This document shows positions 1-9,954 of a stretch of 61,967 nucleotides of DNA, piece after piece. Source of the DNA: an uncultured Bacteroides sp. (GTDB lineage: Bacteria > Bacteroidota > Bacteroidia > Bacteroidales > Bacteroidaceae); the NCBI GenBank assembly GCA_949294185.1, contig CASFGA010000009.1, positions 1-61,967 on the forward strand, read 5' to 3'. Both the position numbers and the translations under genes were made by a program. The notes beneath the pieces are model-generated. The model was not told where the DNA came from. It worked only from the letters and a program-made list of their open reading frames with translations, and made no database searches. Positions within the stretch are counted from its first letter, which is position 1; each line of letters starts with the position of its first letter.

Positions 1-1
1 G

Positions 2-157
<156 letters not shown>

Positions 158-183
158 ACACAAGACAAACATTCCATATAGCA

Positions 184-209
184 ATAAGGGCGGAAAAGCC
201 CGCCCTTAT
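184..209 (+). terminator. Intrinsic terminator after the GH97-type gene
   Basis: A perfect 10-bp stem (184-193 with 200-209, arm ATAAGGGCGG) and a 6-base loop are followed a few bases later by TTTTT. It lies between the glycosidase stop and the susC-like start on the same strand, so it may reduce rather than abolish read-through. Confidence 0.75.
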
Positions 210-270
210 ACACCAGTTTTTCAATAGGTACAAAATATAATATGAACCAAGACTCTTGAATTTTAATCAC

Positions 271-3200
271 ATGAAAACAAAATCCATCAAACAAGCAAAC
301 AGGATGCTCCTGCTGTGGATAGCAGGGATACTGCTTTCCGTACAGGCGTTTGCACAGGTCATCACGGTAAACGGTCTGGTAAAAGACAGCATGGGCGAGC
401 CCATCATAGGAGCGAATGTAATAGTAAAAGGAACTACAAACGGCACCATAACCGACTATGACGGCAAATTCACATTGGAAGCAAACCGTGGAGACATCAT
501 TGCCATATCGTTCATCGGATACAAACCGCAGGAGCTTCCGGCAACGGAGAGCATGAATGTCATTCTGAACGACGATACCGAAATGCTGGACGATGTGGTG
601 GTAATCGGTTACGGAACTGTCAAGAAAGATGATGCTACAGGCTCGGTCACAGCCATCAAGCCGGACAAGCTGAGCAAGGGCGTTACAACCTCACCCCAAG
701 ACATGATGACCGGAAAGATTGCCGGAGTAAACGTGGTTTCCACCGGAGGAACACCGGGAGCAGGAGCTACGGTACGTATCCGCGGAGGCTCCTCGCTGAA
801 CGCCAGCAACGACCCGCTGATTGTCATCGATGGTCTGGCAATGGACAATGACGGCATCAAAGGTATGTCGAACCCGCTGTCACTGGTCAATCCGAACGAC
901 ATCGAGACATTTACCGTACTGAAAGACGCTTCGGCCACCGCCATCTACGGTTCGCGCGCCTCAAACGGAGTCATTATCATCACCACACGAAAAGGAAGTG
1001 CAGGCGCAGCCCCGAAGGTAAGTTACGACGGAAACGTATCATTCGGCAAGCTGTTCAAGCGTTATGATGTGATGACAGGTGACGAATACCGCGCCTACGT
1101 GACAGAATTGTTCGGCGGAGAAGGCAACCTGCCTTATGCATTGGGCACGGAAAACACCGACTGGCAAGACCAGATTTACCACACCGCCGTCAGCCATGAC
1201 CACAATGTGACCATTGCAGGCGGACTGAAAAACATGCCCTACCGCATATCCTTAAGCTACACGAATCAGAACGGTGTCATCAAGACTTCCAACTTCGAGC
1301 GTTTCACTGCATCCGTGAATCTGGCTCCCGCATTCTTCGACAATTTCCTGAAGTTTAACATCAATGCCAAAAGCATGGTGGCATGGAACCGCTATGCAGA
1401 CGGAGGAGTGGTAGGCTCAGCCGTGACAATGGACCCTACACGCCCGGTATACGACCACAGCACAAACGTGTTCGGAGGCTATTATCAATGGAATGTGCCC
1501 GCAGAATTCGGCGACCCAGACTGGGCATTAACCAAGAATTCACTCGCCCCGCAGAATCCCGTGGCATTACTCGAACTGAAGAATGACCGCGCCCGCTCAA
1601 AGAGCTTCATCGGGAATATCGAAGCGGACTACAAATTCCATTTCCTGCCCGACCTGCGCATCCATGCCAATGTAGGGGCAGACTACTCGGAAGGACGGCA
1701 GACCACAACCATCTCCCCCTATTCCTATTCAAACAACTACTACGGGCAAGACGGTACGGCCTATGAATACAAATACAACCTTTCGGGCAGCGCGTATCTG
1801 CAATACATAAAAGACTTCGGCGAAGGGAAACACGCACTCGACATCATGGCGGGAACGGAAGAACAGCATTTCCATCGCACCGGATACGAACAGCGGCAGG
1901 GTACAGACCCGAGAACAGGAGAAGCCTATGATGCCGTGACCCGTGCAGATACCGGTTACGGATACCACAGTACACTGGTCTCTTTCTTCGGCCGCATGAA
2001 CTATACGCTGATGAACCGCTATCTACTTACCGCCACACTGCGTCAAGACGGAACTTCCCGCTTCGGAAGCGACCACCGTTGGGGCACTTTCCCGTCGTTC
2101 GCCCTCGGATGGAAAATAAAGGAAGAAAGCTTCCTGCAAGATGTTGACTGGCTGTCCGACCTGAAACTGCGCCTGGGATGGGGCGTTACAGGACAACAAA
2201 ACCTGAGCAACACACAGGACTTCCCCTATATGCAGCTCTACACCGCCAACCGCGACTTTGCCTACTACCCGATGGGAGACGGTTATCTCTCCGCGCTGCG
2301 CCCGAATTCCTACAATCCGGAACTGAAATGGGAAGAAACTACCACATGGAACGCAGGCTTCGACTTCGGATTCCTGAACGGGCGCATTACCGGAACGCTG
2401 GACTACTACTATCGCGAGACGAATGATCTAATCAATAAAGTCTACATCCCTACGGGTACAAACTTCAGCAACATGCTGCTCAGCAATGTCGGCTCGCTGC
2501 GCAACCAGGGTGTGGAGTTCTCCATCAATGCAAAACCCATTGTCACCAATGACTTTGTATGGGATTTGGGATACAATATCACATGGAACGACAACAAGAT
2601 TACCAAACTTACAGGCAGCGATGACTCTGATTATTATGTTGCCACGGGAGGTATCTCCACCGCCAGCGGTTCAACCATCCAGGCACATAAGGTGGGCTAT
2701 GCCGCTTCTTCTTTCTACGTATACCAACAAGTGTATGACGCAAACGGAATGCCGCTTGAAAATACGTTCGTCGACCGCAACAACGACGGCATCATCAATG
2801 ACAGCGACCGATACATCTATAAAAAGCCGACGGCCGACATACTGATGGGACTAACCTCGAAAATGACATACCTGAATTGGGACTTCAGTTTTGCGCTCCG
2901 TGCAAGCATCGGAAACTATGTATACAATGATGTACTGGCCAATCGCTCCAATGTCAGCACTACCGGCATATGGTCTACCTCCGGATTTTATTCCAACCGT
3001 CCGGTAGCAGCACTCGGATTAGGATTCAGAGGAACAGGGAACTACTACATGTCCGACTATTTCGTACAGAACGCTTCCTTTCTGCGCTGCGACAATATCA
3101 CCTTAGGATACTCATTCCAGAACCTGTTCAAGACCTCGGGCTACAATGGAGTGAACGGGCGTATCTATGCCACCGTCCAGAATCCATTCGTGGTTACAGG

Positions 3201-3312
3201 ATATGACGGCCTTGATCCGGAAGTACAGTCATCAGCCGACACTCCGGGCATCGACAACAACATCTATCCACGTCCAGTGACATTCCTTATAGGCTTAAGC
3301 CTCCAGTTCTGA
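271..3312 (+). CDS. SusC-family TonB-dependent outer-membrane transporter
   Basis: Outer-membrane beta-barrel importing oligosaccharides with its SusD partner, energised by TonB-ExbBD. The 1013-residue protein has a signal peptide ending near AFAQ, a carboxypeptidase-regulatory-like beta-sandwich (about residues 30-105, with the GEPIIGANV and DGKFTL motifs), a TonB-box/plug region starting near VVIGYGT, and a long barrel ending in an aromatic residue (SLQF). There is no N-terminal STN domain, so it is not an ECF sigma/anti-sigma transducer type. I chose the ATG at 271 because it begins the signal peptide; an in-frame TTG at 256 would add five residues of no apparent use. susD follows after 30 bp. 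The substrate cannot be told from SusC alone; a GH97-like neighbour hints at an alpha-linked glycan. Confidence 0.95.
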   Translation: MKTKSIKQANRMLLLWIAGILLSVQAFAQVITVNGLVKDSMGEPIIGANVIVKGTTNGTITDYDGKFTLEANRGDIIAISFIGYKPQELPATESMNVILNDDTEMLDDVVVIGYGTVKKDDATGSVTAIKPDKLSKGVTTSPQDMMTGKIAGVNVVSTGGTPGAGATVRIRGGSSLNASNDPLIVIDGLAMDNDGIKGMSNPLSLVNPNDIETFTVLKDASATAIYGSRASNGVIIITTRKGSAGAAPKVSYDGNVSFGKLFKRYDVMTGDEYRAYVTELFGGEGNLPYALGTENTDWQDQIYHTAVSHDHNVTIAGGLKNMPYRISLSYTNQNGVIKTSNFERFTASVNLAPAFFDNFLKFNINAKSMVAWNRYADGGVVGSAVTMDPTRPVYDHSTNVFGGYYQWNVPAEFGDPDWALTKNSLAPQNPVALLELKNDRARSKSFIGNIEADYKFHFLPDLRIHANVGADYSEGRQTTTISPYSYSNNYYGQDGTAYEYKYNLSGSAYLQYIKDFGEGKHALDIMAGTEEQHFHRTGYEQRQGTDPRTGEAYDAVTRADTGYGYHSTLVSFFGRMNYTLMNRYLLTATLRQDGTSRFGSDHRWGTFPSFALGWKIKEESFLQDVDWLSDLKLRLGWGVTGQQNLSNTQDFPYMQLYTANRDFAYYPMGDGYLSALRPNSYNPELKWEETTTWNAGFDFGFLNGRITGTLDYYYRETNDLINKVYIPTGTNFSNMLLSNVGSLRNQGVEFSINAKPIVTNDFVWDLGYNITWNDNKITKLTGSDDSDYYVATGGISTASGSTIQAHKVGYAASSFYVYQQVYDANGMPLENTFVDRNNDGIINDSDRYIYKKPTADILMGLTSKMTYLNWDFSFALRASIGNYVYNDVLANRSNVSTTGIWSTSGFYSNRPVAALGLGFRGTGNYYMSDYFVQNASFLRCDNITLGYSFQNLFKTSGYNGVNGRIYATVQNPFVVTGYDGLDPEVQSSADTPGIDNNIYPRPVTFLIGLSLQF

Positions 3313-3342
3313 CAAGTTTAACCCAAAAGAAAAAACATTATC

Positions 3343-4974
3343 ATGATATCCTTTAAATTAAAGCCATTCACCTCAATGGCCGCCGCAATCATAGCGTTTA
3401 GCCTGACTTCCTGCATAAATGATTTGGACATCAGCCCAATCAATCCGCAGGTGAGCAATTCTTTCTCTCAAGACGAAGTATACAATAAAGTATATGCCAC
3501 ACTAAGTCTTACCGGACTCCAAGGGCCGGCAGGCTCGGATACGGGAGATGTTGCGGGAGTAGACGAAGGCAGTGCCTCGCCTTTCTATCGCATGATTCTG
3601 ACAGTCTACGAATATCCTACGGATGAAGTGATTTGCAGTTGGACAGATGCCGGCATTCCTGACTTTTTCCAGATGAATTGGGGAGCTTCCAGTCTGCCGC
3701 TGACAGGATTCTACAGCCGCTTGATGTATGATGTCACACTGTGCAACCATTTTCTGGAAGAAACAGAAAGCCTTGATGATGAAAAAACACTGCGCCAACG
3801 CGCTGAAGTCCGCTTCATCCGAGCCTTAAACTATTATTATCTGATGGATGCCTTCGGCAATCCTCCCTTTACCGAAACAGTCTCACTGGATGAAAATCCA
3901 TCACAAATCAAGCGGACAGACCTGTTCAATTTCCTCGAAACGGAACTAAAAGAAATAGAAAGCGAGCTGACAGAGCCACGTACCGGTGAATTCGGACAAG
4001 CAGACCAAGCCTGCGCCTGGATGCTGCTATCGCGCATGTATCTGAATGCGGAGATCTATACCGGAACTGCCAGATGGAGCGATGCCGCCACCTATGCAAA
4101 AAAGGTAATCGGCTCAGCCTACGGCCTTGCGGACAATTATGCCGAACTGTTTATGGCAGACAATGACGAAAATGAAGAAACAAAGAAAGAAATCATCCTG
4201 CCCCTGCGTCTGGATGGTACCTACGCACGCTCTTACGGCGGCGCACAGTTCGCCATAGCATCCACTCATACAGCCGGGATGACTCCTTGGGGAACATCCG
4301 AAGGTTGGGGAGGAGTAAGAGCACGGAAAGCCCTTCTCATGAAATTCTTCAAGGACGAAGCCGATGTGCCCATGATGGCCGATGAAAACGAAATGACAAT
4401 CCGGGCAGGTGACGACCGTGCGCTGTTCTTTTCAGGAAAGATAAATGGAGTGCCGGACGAGGAACAAGCGGAAAACGACCCTTCTGACGACACCCGTACA
4501 CTGGAGATAAACGACCCCTACGATTTCAAAGAAGGCATTTCCATTGCCAAATGGAGCAATGTCCGTTCCGACGGGCAACCTTCACACGATGCCACATGGG
4601 TAGACACCGATGTCCCACTCTTCCGGACAGCGGAAGCCTACCTGACTCTGGCAGAAGCACTGCTTCGCAACGGAGGGACACAAAAGGATGTTCTAAATGC
4701 AGTGAACACTCTGCGCAAGCGTGCACATGCTGAAGAGTTGGAATCTGTCACGCTTGACCAGATATTAGATGAAAAGGCACGCGAATTCTATTTCGAAGGA
4801 CAACGCCGAACAGACCTGATACGCTACGGATACTTTACCGGAAACGAATATATTTGGGACTGGAAAGGAGGCATACAAGAGGGAACAGCCGTGGATGCAG
4901 ACTACAACCTCTACCCCATCCCCACATCAGATATTACTGTAAACGGAAATCTGGAGCAAAACTCCGGATACTGA
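3343..4974 (+). CDS. SusD/RagB-family glycan-binding lipoprotein
   Basis: Surface lipoprotein that caps the SusC channel and binds the oligosaccharide. The 543-residue product begins with a lipoprotein signal peptide (lipobox LTSC, Cys about 24) followed by the SusD helical/TPR fold. Typical segments are visible: RAEVRFIRALNYYYLMDAFGN in the middle, and near the C-terminus an EAYLTLAEAL helix, an LRKRA segment and ARE-FYFEGQRRTDLIRYG. It is the second gene of the pair with the upstream susC and is followed by a strong terminator, so this locus appears to end here without SusE/SusF-like partners. Confidence 0.95.
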   Translation: MISFKLKPFTSMAAAIIAFSLTSCINDLDISPINPQVSNSFSQDEVYNKVYATLSLTGLQGPAGSDTGDVAGVDEGSASPFYRMILTVYEYPTDEVICSWTDAGIPDFFQMNWGASSLPLTGFYSRLMYDVTLCNHFLEETESLDDEKTLRQRAEVRFIRALNYYYLMDAFGNPPFTETVSLDENPSQIKRTDLFNFLETELKEIESELTEPRTGEFGQADQACAWMLLSRMYLNAEIYTGTARWSDAATYAKKVIGSAYGLADNYAELFMADNDENEETKKEIILPLRLDGTYARSYGGAQFAIASTHTAGMTPWGTSEGWGGVRARKALLMKFFKDEADVPMMADENEMTIRAGDDRALFFSGKINGVPDEEQAENDPSDDTRTLEINDPYDFKEGISIAKWSNVRSDGQPSHDATWVDTDVPLFRTAEAYLTLAEALLRNGGTQKDVLNAVNTLRKRAHAEELESVTLDQILDEKAREFYFEGQRRTDLIRYGYFTGNEYIWDWKGGIQEGTAVDADYNLYPIPTSDITVNGNLEQNSGY

Positions 4975-4999
4975 TGCCATTCACACACAAGCAAGAGAA

Positions 5000-5028
5000 A
5001 GCCGGCCCGATGTCTTATCGGGCCGGCT
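5000..5028. terminator. Bidirectional intrinsic terminator between susD and pnp
   Basis: A perfect 12-bp stem (5000-5011 with 5017-5028, arm AGCCGGCCCGAT) closes a 5-base loop. CCTTTTCT follows on the plus strand and TTTCTCTT on the minus strand. It lies between the convergent ends of the susD-like gene (stop 4974) and pnp (stop 5064). Confidence 0.85.
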
Positions 5029-5063
5029 CCTTTTCTACTCCTTATCAATAATGTAATGAAGTA

Positions 5064-7235
5064 TCATTTATGTTTCGGCTGACGGTGCTCACGCTTCGGC
5101 TGACCATCATTCATTCCTTCGGGCTTCGGCAACAGAACTTTGTGAGAAAGCTTGAATTTTCCTGTCTTCGGATCTATGTCAAGTAGCTTCACTTCTATTT
5201 CATCACCTTCCTTCAATCCCGACTCTTCGATAGTGTCCAGACGCTTCCAGTCAATTTCAGAGATGTGAAGCAAGCCGTCCTTGCCCGGCAAGAATTCCAC
5301 AAACACGCCATAAGGCATAACAGAACGCACCTTACCCATATATGTCTCACCGATTTCAGGCACAGCCACAATCGACTTGATCATGCGCATGGCGTCGTCG
5401 ATGCATTTCTTGTTTGTTCCGGCCACTTCAATACGGCCTACCCCATCGATTTCTTCAATCGTAATGGTAGCACCCGTCTCTTCCTGCATGCCCTGGATAA
5501 TCTTTCCGCCCGGGCCGATAACCGCACCGATAAATTCCTTCGGAATCGTCATCGTCTCGATACGCGGAGCATGAGGCTTCAAGTCCGGACGAGGCTCAGC
5601 AATACATTCGGTCAGCTTGCCCAAAATATATTCGCGGCCTTCCTTGGCCTGCATCAAAGCCTTTTCCAAAATATCGTAGGTCAGTCCGTCGCACTTGATA
5701 TCCATCTGCGTAGCAGTGATACCATTGCGCGTACCGGTCACTTTAAAGTCCATGTCACCCAGATGGTCTTCATCGCCGAGGATGTCCGACAGCACCGCAT
5801 ACTTGTCTTCACCGGCATTCTTGATCAATCCCATAGCAATACCTGATACCGGATTCTTGACAGGCACGCCCGCATCCATCAATGCCAACGTTCCTGCACA
5901 GACAGTAGCCATTGAAGAAGAACCATTTGACTCGAGGATATCTGAAACCACGCGGATGCAATAAGGATAATCAGCAGGAATCTGGCCTTTCAACGCACGC
6001 CATGCCAGATGTCCGTGGCCGATTTCACGACGGCCCACACCGCGCTGCGCCTTCGCTTCGCCGGTAGAGAAAGGCGGGAAGTTGTAATGCAGCAGGAAAC
6101 GTTCCTTATGCTGGTCGAGAACATCGTCTACAGTCTTTTCATCCAATTTCGTTCCCAGTGTCACCGTGCTCAATGACTGCGTTTCACCGCGCGTAAAGAT
6201 AGATGAACCGTGAGGGCCGGGCAGCGGACTAACTTCGCACCATATAGGACGAATGTCGGTAGTGGCACGTCCGTCCAGACGCTTTCCTTCGTCAAGGATG
6301 CAGCGGCGCATCGCCTCTTTTTCCACATCATGATAATAGCGGTCAATCATGGCAGCCTTTTCTTCAAGCTCCTCTTCGGTAAACTGAGCCTTGAACTCCT
6401 CACAGATGGCATCGAAGGCATCCTGACGTTCGTGCTTGTTCTTGTTGCCCGAAGCGGCCACAGCATACGCCTTGTCGTAGCAGGCATCATGAACGGCCTT
6501 GCGCAAATCCTCGTCATTCTCTTCGTGGCAGTATTCACGCTTTACCGTAGAGCCAACCTCTTCCATCAACTCCATCTGCGCCTTGCAATGCACCTTGATG
6601 GCTTCGTGAGCACACTTCATTGCCGCAAGCAAATCCTGCTCCGACACTTCTTCCATCTCACCTTCCACCATCATGATATTGTCATAAGTAGCGGCTACCA
6701 TCAGATCCATGTCCGCCTTCTTCAATTGCTCAAAGGTAGGATTGATGACAAACTGTCCGTCGACACGCGCCACGCGCACCTCTGAGATAGGGCCTCCAAA
6801 CGGAATGTCAGAAACCGCCAGGGCAGCCGAAGCAGCCAAACCAGCCAGTGCATCCGGCATATCCACGCCATCGGCCGAGAACAAGATGATATTTACATAA
6901 ACTTCAGCATGGTAATTGTCCGGGAAAAGCGGCCGCAATGCACGGTCCACCAAACGGCATGTCAGAATCTCATAATCCGAAGCCTTGCCTTCACGCTTGG
7001 TAAAGCCACCCGGAAAACGTCCGAACGCTGAATATTTTTCTCTATACTCCACCTGCAACGGCATAAAATCTGTTCCGGGAACTGCATCTTTTGCTGCACA
7101 AACAGTAGCCAGCAACATGGTATTTCCCATGCGCAGCATTACGGCACCGTCCGCCTGTTTTGCCAGCTTTCCCGTTTCGAGCGTGATGGTTCTGCCATCG
7201 CCTAACTCGATCGTCTTAACAATAGGATTGATCAT
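5064..7235 (-). CDS. pnp: Polyribonucleotide nucleotidyltransferase (PNPase)
   Basis: 3'-to-5' phosphorolytic exoribonuclease of RNA turnover, normally a trimeric ring. The 723-residue product shows the full family architecture: first RNase PH domain (residues about 10-140), helical linker, second RNase PH domain (about 320-540, with FTRGETQSL and the [10 protein letters not shown] segment), KH domain (about 555-615, GxxG motif as IGPGGK) and S1 domain (about 625-695). The ATG at 7235 is chosen because the TATCTTTG promoter element on this strand (7281-7274) lies just upstream of it; the longer reading starting at 7307 would begin upstream of that promoter. It is a single-gene unit ending at the shared terminator with the susD-like gene. 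Confidence 0.97.
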   Translation of the reverse strand: MINPIVKTIELGDGRTITLETGKLAKQADGAVMLRMGNTMLLATVCAAKDAVPGTDFMPLQVEYREKYSAFGRFPGGFTKREGKASDYEILTCRLVDRALRPLFPDNYHAEVYVNIILFSADGVDMPDALAGLAASAALAVSDIPFGGPISEVRVARVDGQFVINPTFEQLKKADMDLMVAATYDNIMMVEGEMEEVSEQDLLAAMKCAHEAIKVHCKAQMELMEEVGSTVKREYCHEENDEDLRKAVHDACYDKAYAVAASGNKNKHERQDAFDAICEEFKAQFTEEELEEKAAMIDRYYHDVEKEAMRRCILDEGKRLDGRATTDIRPIWCEVSPLPGPHGSSIFTRGETQSLSTVTLGTKLDEKTVDDVLDQHKERFLLHYNFPPFSTGEAKAQRGVGRREIGHGHLAWRALKGQIPADYPYCIRVVSDILESNGSSSMATVCAGTLALMDAGVPVKNPVSGIAMGLIKNAGEDKYAVLSDILGDEDHLGDMDFKVTGTRNGITATQMDIKCDGLTYDILEKALMQAKEGREYILGKLTECIAEPRPDLKPHAPRIETMTIPKEFIGAVIGPGGKIIQGMQEETGATITIEEIDGVGRIEVAGTNKKCIDDAMRMIKSIVAVPEIGETYMGKVRSVMPYGVFVEFLPGKDGLLHISEIDWKRLDTIEESGLKEGDEIEVKLLDIDPKTGKFKLSHKVLLPKPEGMNDGQPKREHRQPKHK

Positions 7236-7273
7236 AAAATTGTGTTTAAAAAAATTTCCATCTAAAATACGCG

Positions 7274-7281
7274 CAAAGATA
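7274..7281 (-). promoter_or_regulatory. Bacteroides-type -7 element for pnp
   Basis: On the minus strand the bases read TATCTTTG, a full match to the TAnnTTTG -7 consensus. Transcription would start near 7267, about 30 bases before the pnp ATG at 7235. I see no convincing -33 TTTG at normal spacing. Confidence 0.6.
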
Positions 7282-7516
7282 GACAAATTATTTAGAGAAA
7301 CAGGCAATTACAAAATAAAAGTTTCATTTTAAAGCTTTTTCATGTAATTTCTCCCTCGGAAAGCTGACTTTTGGTTATGGGGGAAAATTTATATGGAGCA
7401 TATCAAGAAAAAATTCCATCTTGAGAAAAAGGATTCTGGCCGCGACAATCCTCTCCCAGAAAAAGCAAAATGAGAGAACGACCTTGGGCAGTTAACGTAA
7501 TTTGTCGGGCAAAAAC

Positions 7517-7546
7517 TTTGTGAAATCATTAAAAGCCGTATCTTTG
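7517..7546 (+). promoter_or_regulatory. Promoter for the DUF4369 lipoprotein gene
   Basis: TTTG at 7517-7520 and TATCTTTG at 7539-7546 form the two elements of a Bacteroides promoter with an 18-base spacer. The predicted start near 7553 leaves a leader of about 45 bases before the ATG at 7600. Apart from this and the pnp -7 element, I see no gene in the 364-bp gap 7236-7599. Confidence 0.7.
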
Positions 7547-7599
7547 CATCTCAAAAACAAGCAGATTGCGACATTCCGCAATCGAAAAAACACCTGAAT

Positions 7600-8745
7600 A
7601 TGAAAAAAAACGCCTATATTGCAGGAGTCATATTGTCGGTCATACTGATGGCCTGCAAGAATGAACAGACCTTTAAAGTGGAAGGAGAGGTGACCGGAGC
7701 GGCAGAAAAAATGCTGTATCTGGAACAAAGTGCATTGGGAGGTATCGTAACGCTCGATTCTACCGAGCTCGGCGACAACGGCACATTCATCTTCAAAGGA
7801 GCACGCCCCTCTTCACCGGAATTTTACCGCCTGCGCATTGACAGCAAGATTATCAATTTTTCCGCCGACTCTACGGAAACAATTACGGTTCATGCCGATT
7901 ATCCCACTTTTACAACGGACTACCGGATTGAAGGATCGGAGACAAACATAAAAATCAAGGAGCTTGCTCTGCTTCAAGCCGACCTGCAAAACAAAGTAAC
8001 CAGTCTGGGAAAATCCGGACTCCCGGCCGGAATCGTCCAAGACAGCCTCGTGGCTTTAATCAACGACTATAAGGATAAGGTGAAACGCGAATATATCTTC
8101 CGCGCCCCCAATACACCTTACGCTTATTTCGCCTTGTTCCAGCAACTGAACGGGTATATGATTTTCGATCCGCTGACAAGCAAAGAAGATGTAAAATGTT
8201 TTGCGGCCGTAGCAACTAGCCTGAACAATCAGTATCCCCATGCAGACCGTTCGCGCAATCTGTACAACATGGTCATCAAAGGGATGAAAAATACACGCAC
8301 CCCTAAAGCAAAAACGGTAACGGTGCCTGAAAATATGGTGCAAGAAACATCCATTATAGACATTCCGCTGAAGGATGTGGAAGGAACGACGCATCATCTG
8401 ACAGACTTGAAAGGAAAAGTCATACTGATAGACTTTACCGTGTATGCCAATCCTGCTTCGGGAGCACGGAATCTCGCGCTGCGCGAACTCTATAACAAGT
8501 ATGCTTCACAAGGACTGGAGATTTACCAGATCTCGCTCGATACGGATGAACATTTTTGGAAAACATCCGCCGACAATCTTCCATGGATTTGCGTGCGCGA
8601 TCCCCAAGGCCCCTACTCCACTTACGTAAACCTGTACGGAGTAACGCAGCTTCCTACGGCATTTATTGCCAACCGAAGCAACGAACTGACCTTACGCTTA
8701 GACGAACAGACCAATATGGAAGAGGCAATCAAGAAATATCTGTAA
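7600..8745 (+). CDS. DUF4369 / thioredoxin-like lipoprotein without active-site cysteines
   Basis: 381-residue predicted lipoprotein (lipobox ILMAC, Cys19) with an N-terminal DUF4369 beta-domain (about 23-110), a helical middle, and a C-terminal AhpC/TSA-TlpA thioredoxin-like domain (about 250-380, with KGKVILIDF, ISLD and the cis-Pro segment QLPTAF). Where redox-active members carry WCxxC, this one reads FTVYANPASG (residues 279-288), with no cysteine. The fold looks intact but thiol-disulphide exchange by the usual chemistry is not possible, so a binding or scaffolding role in the cell envelope is more likely. It has its own promoter and is followed by greA with a separate promoter. Confidence 0.85.
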   Translation: MKKNAYIAGVILSVILMACKNEQTFKVEGEVTGAAEKMLYLEQSALGGIVTLDSTELGDNGTFIFKGARPSSPEFYRLRIDSKIINFSADSTETITVHADYPTFTTDYRIEGSETNIKIKELALLQADLQNKVTSLGKSGLPAGIVQDSLVALINDYKDKVKREYIFRAPNTPYAYFALFQQLNGYMIFDPLTSKEDVKCFAAVATSLNNQYPHADRSRNLYNMVIKGMKNTRTPKAKTVTVPENMVQETSIIDIPLKDVEGTTHHLTDLKGKVILIDFTVYANPASGARNLALRELYNKYASQGLEIYQISLDTDEHFWKTSADNLPWICVRDPQGPYSTYVNLYGVTQLPTAFIANRSNELTLRLDEQTNMEEAIKKYL

Positions 8746-8772
8746 ACATGTTGAAAAGCATACGGAAAAAGC

Positions 8773-8802
8773 TTGATTAATATTGTAAAACATCTACCTT
8801 TG
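8773..8802 (+). promoter_or_regulatory. Promoter of greA
   Basis: TTG at 8773-8775 and TACCTTTG at 8795-8802 are separated by 19 bases, matching the Bacteroides consensus. Transcription would start near 8809, upstream of a terminator hairpin and about 95 bases before the greA ATG, so the hairpin lies inside the greA leader. Confidence 0.7.
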
Positions 8803-8824
8803 TCAAGAAATAGAAAAGGAAGGG

Positions 8825-8857
8825 TTCCGACATCTTGAACATGTCGGAATTCTTTTT
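8825..8857 (+). terminator. Intrinsic terminator inside the greA leader
   Basis: A 9-bp stem (TTCCGACAT 8825-8833, ATGTCGGAA 8841-8849) with a 7-base loop is followed by TTCTTTTTT. It could end the upstream lipoprotein transcript, but the greA promoter lies upstream of it, so it should also act on greA transcription. Confidence 0.8.
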
Positions 8858-8902
8858 TGTTTATAAGAGAAATAACATAAAACGAATATTAGGAGGAAAA
8901 TT

Positions 8903-9367
8903 ATGGCTTACATGTCAGAAGAAGGCTATCAGAAACTGGTGGCCGAATTAAAGCATTTAGAGTCAGTAGAACGCCCGAAAATCGTGGCCGCCATTGCAGA
9001 AGCGCGCGATAAGGGAGATTTGTCTGAGAACGCAGAGTATGACGCAGCAAAAGAAGCACAAGGCATGCTGGAGATGAAAATCAACCAGCTGAAGGCTACC
9101 ATCGGTGATGCAAAAATTATCGACACATCAAAGCTGAATGCGGATACGGTTCAGATTCTGACTCGTGTGGAACTGAAAAATGTAAAGACAGGTATGAAAA
9201 TGGCATACACCATCGTATCTGAAAGTGAAGCAAACCTGAAAGAAGGAAAGATCTCTGTCACCACCCCGATAGCACAAGGTCTGCTCGGCAAAAAGGTAGG
9301 CGACATTGCAGAAATCACCATTCCGCAAGGCAAAATCAGTCTGGAAGTAACAGGTATATCATTTTAA
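8903..9367 (+). CDS. greA: Transcript cleavage factor GreA
   Basis: Rescues backtracked RNA polymerase by stimulating cleavage of the extruded RNA. The 154-residue product has the usual length, an N-terminal coiled coil (1-75) with the acidic tip motif GDLSENAEY (D39 and E42 correspond to the catalytic pair), and a C-terminal FKBP-like domain (about 80-154). The ATG at 8903 is preceded at a 6-base spacing by AGGAGG (8891-8896), an unusually strong Shine-Dalgarno sequence for Bacteroidetes. The leader contains a promoter followed by an intrinsic terminator, suggesting premature termination as a control point. Confidence 0.97.
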   Translation: MAYMSEEGYQKLVAELKHLESVERPKIVAAIAEARDKGDLSENAEYDAAKEAQGMLEMKINQLKATIGDAKIIDTSKLNADTVQILTRVELKNVKTGMKMAYTIVSESEANLKEGKISVTTPIAQGLLGKKVGDIAEITIPQGKISLEVTGISF

Positions 9368-9371
9368 TGAC

Positions 9372-9406
9372 AAGGCAAGTCTGCTCCGTGCACGGCTTGC
9401 CTTTTT
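9372..9406 (+). terminator. Intrinsic terminator after greA
   Basis: Stem AAGGCAAG (9372-9379) with CTTGCCTT (9396-9403), enclosing a palindromic CCGTGCACGG loop region, followed by TTT. It separates greA from the HIT gene 50 bp downstream. Confidence 0.7.
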
Positions 9407-9420
9407 AATACTTATCCAAT

Positions 9421-9828
9421 ATGGCAACAATATTCAGCAAAATCATTGCAGGAGAAATTCCCAGCTACAAAGTGGCGGAAGATGAAAAATTTTATGCTTT
9501 TCTCGACATCAACCCATTGGTAAAAGGACATACGCTGGTTGTTCCCAAGCGTGAAGTGGACTACATTTTTGATTTAAGTGATGAAGAACTGGCCGCCATG
9601 CATGTATTCGCCAAACATGTGGCTCTTGCCATCCAGAAGGCTTTTCCATGCAAAAAGGTAGGCGAAGCCGTTATCGGCCTGGAAGTTCCCCATGCCCATA
9701 TCCACCTGATTCCTATACAAAAAGAGTCGGACATGTTCTTTTCAAACCCGAAACTGAAGCTGAGCGACGAAGAGTTCGTGGAAATTGCAAGGGCCATCAA
9801 TGAAGCCTGGAAGCAAAACAAGCAATAA
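9421..9828 (+). CDS. HIT-family nucleotide-binding hydrolase
   Basis: 135-residue histidine-triad protein of the HinT/Fhit superfamily, which hydrolyses nucleoside phosphoramidates or related nucleotides in the cytoplasm. The family signature is clear: FLDINPLVKGHTLVVPKR near the N-terminus, and the catalytic HxHxH triad as HAHIHLIP. Length is normal for the bacterial branch. It follows greA at 53 bp, but a terminator lies between; the order greA-HIT suggests occasional co-transcription. The exact substrate is not predictable. Confidence 0.93.
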   Translation: MATIFSKIIAGEIPSYKVAEDEKFYAFLDINPLVKGHTLVVPKREVDYIFDLSDEELAAMHVFAKHVALAIQKAFPCKKVGEAVIGLEVPHAHIHLIPIQKESDMFFSNPKLKLSDEEFVEIARAINEAWKQNKQ

Positions 9829-9884
9829 TTTTCCCGCAGACAATCATATCCTACATCCAGACACATACCGATAAGACTAACAAA

Positions 9885-9940
9885 ATCTCCTCGTCCTGCC
9901 TTCACAAGACGCAACGGAACGGCAGAACGGGGAGATATTC
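9885..9940 (+). terminator. Probable intrinsic terminator after the HIT gene
   Basis: A 16-bp imperfect stem (9885-9900 with 9921-9936, 14 Watson-Crick pairs) encloses a 20-base loop and is followed by ATTCTTTC. It lies between the HIT stop and the next ATG at 9955. Confidence 0.5.
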
Positions 9941-9954
9941 TTTCAATCCATGGC

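Noticed and set aside
256..270. TTG start of the first SusC five codons upstream
   Set aside because: The ATG at 271 begins a normal signal peptide, and the upstream residues add nothing.
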